Source: Eumeta japonica
Lineage: Eukaryota; Arthropoda; Insecta; Lepidoptera; Psychidae
Direction of reading: 5' to 3'
Length of the DNA stretch: 64,000 nt
Assembly: GCA_005406025.1 (NCBI GenBank)
Contig: BGZK01002110.1
Span: 1-64,000 of the forward strand
Shown: piece after piece, positions 49,901-61,900 of the stretch
Layout: every line of letters begins with the position of its first letter
How positions within the stretch are numbered: the first letter of the stretch is position 1
Translations under genes and position numbers: made by a program
Notes under the pieces: model-generated
What the model was told of the DNA's origin: nothing
Database searches by the model: none
The model's input: only the letters and a program-made list of their open reading frames with translations

Positions 49901-52900
49901 TACTTTAAATCAATGAGTTGATTTAGCAGTTTTCAATTCAAAATAGCATTCCGTAAAATAAATATGGAAAAATCGCCTATCAAAAACGACTTATTTCATA
50001 AACAAAATATATAATTTCATTAATAACTTTGTTCATTTCCATTTTCACAGCTCTAATCATGTTTGTGTATGTGAATCACTTACGAGTGAAAAAAACTACA
50101 CACATGTTCTACATTTAGCAGGGGTACTAAGAAAGAAATAGACTAGCCGAATGTGAATATACAGAGAAATAAAAAACGTTTGTTCGTAATCACTAATTTC
50201 ATGCACCAACCACTATATTTCTGCCCGTCTGTACTATGGCGTCTTCTAATTTTTAAATTATCATTTTAAAATATCACAAAAAAAAAAACATTTTCACGTC
50301 AAGAGCCTTCGTCAATGAAACGTGATTCCTTAATTAGTGTAATTATAAAGAAACTTTCCACAGCCATTTTTTGTAATGATTCGATTTTGATGTTCCAAAT
50401 TATACTGAGCCGTGATTCTCACAACGGCGATATGCTTGTAATGTACGAATCGCATAACTGACGACAAGGTCACGCGCGTTCGCGACTTCTGAAAGCTATT
50501 TATTCTAGGTCATCTGCATTGCACCTACGCAAGTGAACAGGAATAGTGTTCCACGAGAGTGAAACCGCGGGACGCGTTATCAATAACTATATGAATGATA
50601 CAAATCGAGAGCGGAATCGGGATTATAATGGAAAACGAGGTTAGAATCTCTATGTTTGTTGATTCAGATTGATCAAACGACGATCACGAACTATTAAGAA
50701 ATTGCTGCGTTTGTATGCGGGTGATTTTGATCCACGAAAAACAACTGATCTGTATTTGATGATAATGTTCGTTCTCCCGTAGTCATCGACTTCAGTCAAG
50801 ATAACCCCGTCCTTTGAAATAAGACATAAATCTGAAAACATCACAAGAGAATAAACTTCGTACGGTACACGGCCTTTTCTTGCGAAAAATGTGCAATACA
50901 ACAAATCTAACTAATATTAATATGAAAGTTTCTATGTTGGGACGTTTGGATGTTTGTTAGTCAATCCCGGATGAGCGGAATCAGCTGAAACTTTGCAGTA
51001 ACATAGTTTACATATGAGAAAAACATTAAGAGATATTGTACATCCATGGTTGACGTTATAAAAAATTAAAAAATTCATACACGCTGTCCACGCGGGTGGA
51101 ACTGTGAATGACAGTTAGTATTCCATGGGCGACCCATTTTAGTAATTTCTGTTCAAAATGTCCATAGATAGACGCAATAACATAGCACCGAGTTACCAAT
51201 ACGAGGACATCCAATAAAAAATTAGAATGAGTATGCTGCCGATAACTTTTATTAAATGTTATTTTATTTTTCGCCATAATCACCTTTTAGCATAATACAC
51301 ACGGTATATCTTTTTTTCTGAGCATAAAAGCTCTTTCTTATAAAAAAACTCTGTACCCTGAGCACCTATAAATTCTTGTACTGCAGCTTAATCATCATTG
51401 AATCTGTTACGGACAGCTGTGCTCTTAATGATAATTTATGGATAAATATATTATTTTGTTTTATAAAACGGACTAGGTAGATTAAGAATTCTTTTGCGTT
51501 TTTATTGTATTGTGTGTGTGTGTGTTTATTAAATAAATTGAATAGTTGTGTTTTTATTATCCAGGTAGGGATTAGTTGTAAGGAATTATATATTTTTATC
51601 TTGGTTGTTGTGTTGTGTTTTTTTCGTATTATGTCATGAATACGAAAATTTGATGCGCATATGAGTTGCATATGAAATTGTGCTTTGGCGGGGGGGGACC
51701 AATCATAGGCCGAGAATCGCAGCGGTCGTTATGGTACGACCGCGAATCAGTGTTCTGAGCACATATGACACTCATGCGTGAATAATGCATAATGCATGGC
51801 CACGCTCCCTCGATCAAAATATATGCAACTCATATGTGCAGGTGGATGCGCCATCTATAAATTGCAGCAGAATTGGTGCATCCGTTTCTGTTGTACTCCG
51901 ACCGCCATATATTAAGCTTGTGCTGCAATAAAGAAGTCTGATCATCTGAAAACGCTGTCCATCATTTTTCCCACACACCGCAAGAAATCCGTTCTTAGAG
52001 ATGACTGTGAAAGAAATCCGAGGTGCAGACTTACGTAGCGGCAGCTGATATCGCCGTTACAGGATCTCTGTCTTCTCCGTGATGATGGTCTTGTCCAAAT
52101 CAAACACTATAATTTCGTATCTGAATCGTAATGATGAAACCACGTTTCATCCACGATTGCAAATCGAGCCAAAAAAGTATCGGGATCTTGTAACAGTTCC
52201 AAAGAAGCCCGAGAAAAGTTCAGTCTGGTTTGTTTTTGTACATGTAAGCTTTCTGGAGACCCAGAGCGCGGATACTTTTTTCATCCCTAATTGTTCGTGC
52301 AAAATGTTATGAACACTTTTGACATGGCGTTCTGCTAAAATATTTTTTTTGACTTTTTACCATTTCTTCGGACATTAACGCTGTTGGGTGTCCCGAGCTA
52401 AGGTCATCTTTGGTGAATGTTTTTCCACTTTTATGTTCGGTGCACCAACGAGCAACTATAGAATACAGTGGAGCATCTACTTCTAAAGTATCCTGTAAGT
52501 CTTAATTAACCCGTTCTGTAGTGAAATTTTTCCAACACAGATACTTAATAACCGATCACAATTCAAATCTCTTAATTTCCTAAAACATGATACGATAGAC
52601 TGCAAATAAAATGTTTACATTTTTAAAAAACTAAAAATATTCAAAATATTTAAATTTTTTAGAATCTAATCAATATTCCAGATTTACCAGCCAGTATTTA
52701 CTTTTATGGATTTCAAAGAGTCTCTCTCATTCTCACTTTATAGTGAACGCATCTCCTATTTTACTTAACCTACTGAAAAGAAGATAACAAAGTATTACAC
52801 TCGACTTTGAAATTTTCATAGTTTGGCATAAGCAGTAAAGTAAAATAAACATGACATTAGCTACAAGCCAAAGAAACAACCTTCGAAAAGATAAGCTATT

Positions 52901-55900
52901 AGCTTGAAGAGGGAATGGCACAATCCCATTGACACTCCTCCACCCCTGCCGACGTGAATACAACACATGAAGTAAAAACAAAACCATGAATTTGCACACA
53001 CATGACGGTATTAATAAACGCATTTTACGGATGTGTGACAATACTCACTTGTAGTATCTGTCAGGTATGAGGCCCGTGACCAGATACGAATTCACGTACG
53101 GGGGAATGTCTCGATTTGAAGTCTGCCACTGCACGATACCAGAGTTCGTGCCCTCGCGGTGTTGAACCTGCATTGCGAAAAAAAAAAATGTACATCGGAC
53201 ATTAAAACACTTGAATTTTCTATTTGTAGTAATGTCTTCGATTTAAGCACGTGCAATATACACGTAGCGGAATATATAATTGAGAATAAAATTGATGAGC
53301 ATTATGGAAAGTAAATATAAATTTACGAGTTGTAATTATTATACGAGTAAAAGTGTTTCGTTTCTTTTACTTTTTGCATATATCATTTATTTAGATAAAA
53401 GATATAGAAGGAATGTTTGTTTTGGAATAATATGTTCATTATTATTATAAGCTCACGCCTATTTCCCAGAAAGTGACAAGAGTAGGAAAAGGTTATGTTG
53501 CGGTGGTTTGGCCTTCTGGATAGCATGAATTAAAGTAGACTAACTATAAAGCGAATGTGTGTCGTGGTAGGGTCTGTAGGGGTCGCCCTAGAAAGTCTTA
53601 TGCAGACAAAATGGGTGGCTTATAATTTAATAAGCCACACTGACTACTTTGAAAAAAATTCAGCTAATTTTTTCCCAAGGGCAGAATATTTTTTACTTGG
53701 TAAATAAGTCCTTTTGCGATCTTAAATTCGATAGGTTATTTTTTTTTTTGGATTACCTTATACATTACGTCACCAACCTACACTACAATATGCGTAGCTG
53801 TAATTTACATTAATACAAATAGCTATGTATTTGACGGTCTATAAGGTCACATAAGGATAAACAGCGTCAGAATTAACAACCGAGCCCTATTTTGTGTTTT
53901 TTTAAACATAGCAAAATAACAGAGAAAAATCTGAATTATAAAATCATATCAGTTACATTACAGGAATCATAGAAGTTACTTCTGTTACCTTGAAAAGCTG
54001 TATAGGCAGACCATAGTTGCCAGCAGACCAAGTCACCATGACGCTTTCGTCGGACATTCGAGTCACGTTTGGTCGTGATGGAGGCACCATATTAGCTAGT
54101 AAAAAATTTGTCTGTATAAATAACCGTTGTATCAATCAGAAAAGCTTAATTGCGGAATAAATCGTATACTAATTTTCTTATGCAATAAAAGAAGAACGAA
54201 AACACAGTCCGTTATTTCTATATTTAATATATTTATATCATTAAGATATATTAAATGTTGATACTATTGTACAAATATCGTTCTACTGTTTGCGTAGGAC
54301 CACTTCATAAATCGAATTCACTGGAGTGACACACAAGATTTTCTATACACAATAAGGTTTTCAGGAAAGAGACATGGATACGCGACTGATACGGCGCACT
54401 GGACAGGGAAGGTAAGCATCGCGATGACACCAGCACGTGAGAACGGGTCTTCCGATATCGTCAACGGCGCCTGAAGTCTCCAGCACACATTGGGTCGTAT
54501 TAATAAAGCACACTCAAGTGCGGCCTTCCGTCTTGAGAGTGAAAAATGCAAGACAGTTATAGTGTTTCGCTAAGGAAAGTAATATATGTCCCGCTGCTAC
54601 GTTACTTTGAGATGGCGCATCGTTTGAGTGGCGTTTATTAATGCGACCCATTGAGTGTGAAAATTAAAACTTAACTATAACTCAACCCGTGCGAATACTT
54701 CGCACCGATAGTGGCCAGTTACGCAATATAATAAAGTGGAATTAAGTAAATGTAAATATTTATTCATTTTAAGAATTTCATTCTAAAAAATGATAACAAT
54801 ATTCGTCTTTTATTAATATTATACACAGTATTAGAGACGCTTTTTTAAAATATTTTTATATATTTTGTTTATATTTAGATATTTCATACTGACAAAAATC
54901 ACCTTAGAGAAATAATACATAAAGACGCCAACAGATAGCTTTAAAGAAACTTTTCAAAATGTTAATTTTAAAATGTAAATATTAAAATTGCAATTGTTTA
55001 ACGGAATTGAACTAAAATTTATTTTAACTTATTTTTTATCATTAGAGGGAAAAATAATTATCAAAATGAGGTATCAAACATAAAGTTTGATATTGTATCA
55101 AGGGAGATATTTCATACCGACAAACAACACCTTAGTGAAATAATATTCAATGATACCGTCTTATTGTATGCCAACACTGTAGTGTTGAATTATATACTGA
55201 TTTTTTAAGTGCTGTGATAAAAAGACAATAGCAAAGGTGAACATATATGTATATAACAACAAATTCCTTAAAATATCGATATCAATGTGTTCTTTGTAAA
55301 TTGCTAACTCTTTTTGTTTATTCCGGTTAGTCTCGGTTTATTTTTTTTTTATTTCGTTTAATTCTCCAACATAATTTGACATTTTTATTCAAAAGTAAGC
55401 GCCATTCGGATTATACTATGTGCAAAAGATAAAAGATAGTGTTTTAAATTTATAAATTAATACTTCTATCATAAAGAAATCACAAACAAAAGCGACGACC
55501 TGGATGTACAAACGCGAGCGACAAGCTGGCAAAACCAACTAAAACTATATCATTCGACCGTAATTGAAATCGCCTTCTAATACAATATCATTTATTAATA
55601 TAATATCATTTAATATAATATCATTTACCTTTATGTTTTCTCGAGTTCTTCTTATTGTGCCTTTTCGGTGACTGAGACGACATTTGAATGAGTTTGTCCG
55701 ATTCATCATAGTTCTGGAAACATATCCTTTTTTAAATACTACAAAATTACATGTGACTCTTGTTTCAATATAAACCACAAGCGATATACGTATAGACGTA
55801 TTCCGCTTGTTTTGTGGATCGCAACTCAAAGGGGTTAAGGAGACATGGCCACACTCGCGTCTTCGAGCGCAAGATGTCGCGTAAGATGGGACGATTATAT

Positions 55901-58900
55901 CATCACGAAATAATACGGGAGCGTTGAAGGAGTTGCAAAGGGAGATAATTTGCCCTAAATCCGCACGACAGCTTTATCCATCCTGACTAATATTGTAAAT
56001 GCGAAGGTGAGTTTGTTTGTTCGTATACTACGCTTTCTCGTCTTGACTGTTCAGCCCAATCATCATGAAATTTTGTCGAATCTGTCTTTTGCAAAAATCT
56101 ATGTCCTTTTCTGTATTTCATGTTTTCATGAATACGGAACAGGACGTAGAGTACCTTTCGACCACATTTTTTTTCTTTTCCCATTTTCATTTTTCAATGT
56201 AACTACTATTGTGAATACGAAAGTGGGTTTTTTTTTTGTTTGATCGTGTTTTACACTTCATGTTTTGACTACTCAACCGGCCATCATGAAATTTTGCAAA
56301 CACGCTGTAGAGTTACAGAAAAGGACACAGGGTGTCTTTCATTCAGATTTGTTTTTATTTCCCATTTTCATTTTCATTTTTCATTGTAACTACTATTGTG
56401 AATACGAAAATGGGTTTTTTTTTGTTTGATCGTGTTTTACACTTCATGTTTTGGCTACTCAACCGGCCATCATGAAAGTTTGCAAACACGTAGAGTTACA
56501 GAAAAAGACACAGGGTGTCTTTCATTCAGATTTGTTTTTATTTCCCATTTTCATTTTTCATTGTAACTACTATTGTGAATACAAAACTGGGTTTTTTTTT
56601 TGTTTGATCGTGTTTTACACTTCATGTTTTGACTACTCAACCGGCCATCATGAAATTTTGCAAACACGCTGTAGGGTTACACAAAAGGACACGGGATGTC
56701 TTTCATTCAGATTTGTTTTTATTTCCCATTTTCATTTTTCATTTTTGATTGTAACTACTATTGTGAATACGAAAATGGGTTTTTTTTTGTTTGATCGTGC
56801 TTTACACTTCATGTTTTGACTACTCAACCGGCCATCATGAAATTTTGCAAACACGCTGTAGAGTTACAGAAAAGGACACAGGGTGTCTTTCATTCATATT
56901 TGTTTTTATTTCCCATTTTTATTTTTCAACCTAAATGATATTATAAATGTTAAAATGAATAATCTGTTCGTTTTACGCTGTTTTTGTCAGGGGTACAGGG
57001 GTACATAGAGTACCTTCATTCCAGAAAAAAATACCCATATTTCTATTTAATTTTTTAACATAATTAATATTATTAAAGCAAAAAAGAGAAGTTTGAAAGT
57101 GAATTCAATGATGCAAAACTTGCCTTGCTAGCTGAACGAAATCGGCATCATGGTTGACAGCGTGACCGGTCGATATAAAAGATGAAAGAATTCACTTGAT
57201 GACCGGGCAGGCGAAGCCGCGATAAAAAGTCAGTAGATCAATAATTATGAAAAAATATTCAATACGCACCGAGCCTGTGTGGAGGACCCGAGCCCTTTCA
57301 ATCGGAAGTAAAATGATAGCAAGAAGGTACGCCTCAGCAGTTGGGTGATGAGCCCATTTGTTTTTACAATTGCTAATAAAAAGATCCATTTACAATTTGG
57401 GTCAACTCAAATCAATAGAATCATATCAATTGAAAACTATAATACAAAAGTCAAATGCGGTCTAGCAATTATTATAAATCATGGACAAAGTGTGTATAAA
57501 GTATGCATCTCTTCAGGTTTAGAATAAAAAAAATGCCGTTTCACAAATACAGTAAACACTAATATTAAATTTGGAACACTAACATTTCCAAAGTATCACT
57601 CCAAATGATAATCACTCATTTAGGCCATCAAACCTTTCGCCAGAGATAAAACATCAAACGCTAGTCAATCATTATATCTGCTTAGAGGAATTGATCAGAA
57701 CACCGTCAACATAATTTCAAAAATCTGTCGCTCGTAATTATTGATGTTATTAATCCAACCACCAAAGAGGTTCGCAACTGTCAAATTAGCGCTGTCGAAG
57801 TTAATAACCAAACTTTTATTTTTCTACTAGCTTTCGCCCGCAACTTCACCTGCGTGGAGGGAGAATATTTTCCTACGCCTTTTATATCGACCGATCGCAC
57901 CGTCAACCACTAATCCGACAACAGTCGATAACAGTCTCGGTCTCGATTTTTAATCCCAATTCAGCACAAATCATCCCAAAGGAACGTATACTTTTACACC
58001 GAAAACACGCGCACTATCACTAAATTGTTTTGTTATGAAACGATCTTCGCTCCTACTCTCGATCTCCATCCTCCGACCCCATCCATCCAAACCTGGTGGT
58101 ACTAATACCACCATATATATATGATCAATGTCGACACCAGCTCGGGACTAATCCCGAGCTGGTGTTGACATTGATCTTTTTTTGGACATTGCTATTTTTA
58201 ATAACTAATGGGCATAAACATTTGGAAAATTCAAAAGTGCATGACTCATATTTTTGTTATTTTCTTCAACTCAAAATACATGCACATATTTGTGTATTAA
58301 TGAACGTAAAATTAATCATTAGGATATTTTAATTATTTTCTAAAGATCAAACGTTTTTTACACTTAATTTATTTCGTAAAACTTTATTATTAAACAAAAA
58401 AACCAAGAATGATAAGTGACGTAATTTTAGACAAAAGTGCCAAAATTTATCACAAAATCTAATCAAATAGACAGACAGTAGACATCTCCGTAAATTTATT
58501 ATAGTCTACAGAATTGGAACTTCGAACGTAAGAAGAGTTCCTTATACAAGGCAGGCATCAGCTGAGAAATGGTTTATGGAAATTCATCCCTCAAGGGAGT
58601 ATAATAGGGGACAAATGTTTGTAGGGAAGCGATCTTTCATTTTTGACGTTCGGAATATAAAAACTGGTAGGCACATCGCTAGTTTATTTCTTACCTGGTC
58701 CATTATCTGCACAGGTACCACAGTCAATAAGACAGCATCATAGGCGCAACCCAATTCATTGCAAGCGAAACACTGTACAATGCCTGCATGACGTTTTTCT
58801 AGGTGTTCTATGTAAATATCTTGACCTGTACGAGGAAATGGAGAGTTGTCAGAAAAAACTTAGGTGTTCAGTGTTGAACAATAAATATTGTTTCAAACTT

Positions 58901-61900
58901 ACGCTTTATTTACCAAACATTTATCCTTTACATATATCTAGAACTGATGAAACGGTTTTTAAAAAATTCAAATATTATAAAATATTTTATTTGGTTTTTG
59001 ACTTGAAAACAAAAATGTATTTTAATATGTATTCACTAACAAATTAACTACATAATATGATTAGTTATTTAAATAGGTAACTAATTATTTAAGTTACGTT
59101 ATGCTAACCGTGTATCCGTACGTCCCCGCCGGGCGTAAGCGCCTGCGCGTTTAGCATCCACTGTATAACCGGAGTAGGCGTCCCTTTTGGAGTTCCGCAA
59201 CTCACATGTGCCCTTCCGCCTTCAGTTCCATTCACGTTCTCCGCGGAACCCTCAAACCGTGGAGGTTGCAAAACTGAGACGCGCCAAGAACGCTGCAAGT
59301 GCCCGGCACTGCACGTGTAAATGCCCTGCAAATAAATTATAATTAAAACGGATCTCGTTAGTAACAATCTTTACAAACACAAGTGACCAGCAAACAATAA
59401 GATAGTTTACTGAAATTCTAATTCTAATATTTGTTGACGAACACACGCGGACTAGAAACAATTGCAAAAAATTGAATAAAAATAAAGCATTTTCTGGCAA
59501 TTAACAAGATCAATTCAAAAAAAAATTAGCCAAGAGCATGTCAGACCATACTCATTTTAGGGCTCCGAAGCCATTATTACAAAGAAATGCACTACAGACG
59601 AAAAAAGAACATTGTTGGACGTTTTCCATGTTTCCCGCACAGAACAGTTATAAGCACTTTAGTCGCCTATAACTAGAAAAACAAGTAGGTATGTCGAGTA
59701 TTAGTACTACACTAGTATAATCTAAAGTGCTGATGCACTTTGCTGATGCATAATTAAAGATACACTCTTTTTCTGATGCAAAAGAGTGTATCTTTATGAC
59801 ACTTACGTCATTCTGTTGAGAAACGCAGTTTTTCGACAATAACTCAAAAACAGTATATCCAACCAAGTTTTCGTATTTTTTGGACATATGATTTAGAAAA
59901 TAGAGGGGGGGACAATTTCTTCAGCTTTCGGAGCAATCATTTCCCAAATTATTCATGTAATCCGAAAATTTGCTTAGAAGCCTCAGTGTTTTTGAAAGGA
60001 TTATCGAAATATATGCCACACGTTGATGTTTACTGAAAAAAAGGTTTTCAGCATCTGTTACAAGTTTAGTAAAATTGCCCCCCTAAGAATATTTATTTTT
60101 GTTGTTTAGCCACAAAACTAAGTAGAGGCTTATATAAGACACTTATATTATACATTTCCTCAAAATACGTCTTGTAGTTTTTCAATAAAATGCCTGTGAC
60201 ATACGGATGGATGAACGGACGGACGGACATGACGAAACTATAAGGGTTCCATTTTTACCATATTAAAAAACATGATACAAAGCACCAGCAATATACAGTC
60301 TCCAAAAATTAAAGCTGGCTGTAAGAAAAGTTGTACAAGAGACAAAAAAAATAACGACTGAATACTAATAATCCGCGAAATATACATCAGAGAGAGAGAA
60401 AGATAAGGGGGCACCTAAAATGACATTGAAACTAGCGTTTCCGTGGTCGTATGACGAACTGTATAGCTATTTACATAAGATATCTGCTTAGTGTAAACGG
60501 GTATCTTATATGTGGGAATAAGACTGAACAATTCTGGATCCTCATTATTAAGGCCACGTATTATCTATTGTTGTTCAGTACAGTATATAATTAATTACAC
60601 TTTCGCATTCTTTGGACCTATCATAAAAAGCGGTCTGCCCAATCTTCCTTGGGAACATTTTCAATGAATCATTCGGTATCCATAGAGTACAAATCTTCCG
60701 AAACTTCAGATGCAAAATCTTTTGTTCTTGACTTCCAGCGATACCCGATACAGTACGAATTTACGTACAAGTAACTTTTTTATCAGTTTCAATTGTACTA
60801 CAGTACATACTAGTTTCGATAATTGCAGTTGTCGACGGACCATCATATAAATAATCAAAGTGTGATCACGTCCACGTCTGAATTCACTGAACCAGAAATG
60901 CACAGAGTTACGAGGTTCTTCACCACCGAATAAATGCGAATTTAAGTCCCTGGCAACTTACTTGTTGTCTTAAGTCACTGCGAAAACTGTGAAAAATCAA
61001 GACGCGAATATTCTCTCGTCTTAAATTCGTTGTAATGCCGACACGTAATTTTCAAAACGATGTTAAAATGAAATGACAAATGACAGCTCACACAAACTAA
61101 AACGTAACCTACTCTCAAAGACTTACGTTTTCAAAAACTGTAATTTATTTTTATATTTTTATTACAAATGGCAAATTCCAGAAATTTGTAGTATGACTCA
61201 CATATAAACCTTATACAATTTCATGAGAATAATTGACACACAAACAAAATGATTCTGTACTTAGATTTAGGCCATGGAACCCTAAAATGTATTATTTCGT
61301 TTAAAGTAGTTTAAAATAATAAAATAGTATCTTTAACATTATAATGTTCTGTTGCTAGTGAAATAAATGAAAATACCGTTAAGTTGACAGCTATTAGATT
61401 TTTTAACGACAACATCAAACAATAAGCAACGAAACGGTGGAAAAAACATATCACATCTTAATTTGAAGTCGGCTCGCGACGTCAGACCGCCATCAAGCTA
61501 TTGCCGGCGCTAAAGTTGATGACTTTTCTCGTGTATGGCAATTTATCATAAAAATTACCATACTTATTATATGTGTCGGTAGATTTTAACTAAAAATAAT
61601 TTTAGCATTTTCTTTTTGTATTCCGTTAACATTAATAAAAGTATAGTATACAATGAAAATATGTATGTATAACAATATAATGAACAAGAACATGAGAGGC
61701 TTCGTTTCAAAACTTTTTGCAAAAAACATGATACAAGGAAAAAAAATTAATATATTCGTAGATAAAAAGCATCGGCTGCGCTGCAGAATTTATATTAAAT
61801 AATATCTCAGTACAATATATTATCTTATGTACATCGAATATTTAGTCTGACTTGCGAAGAAATGGAAAAGCTAAATTGAAAGACAAGAGGTCACATATAA

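Noticed and set aside
50650..50904. 84-codon minus-strand frame
   Set aside because: Protein-like in places (PYEVYSLVMFSDLCLI) but no family recognised, no splice pair that fits ihog; may be a transposon relic.
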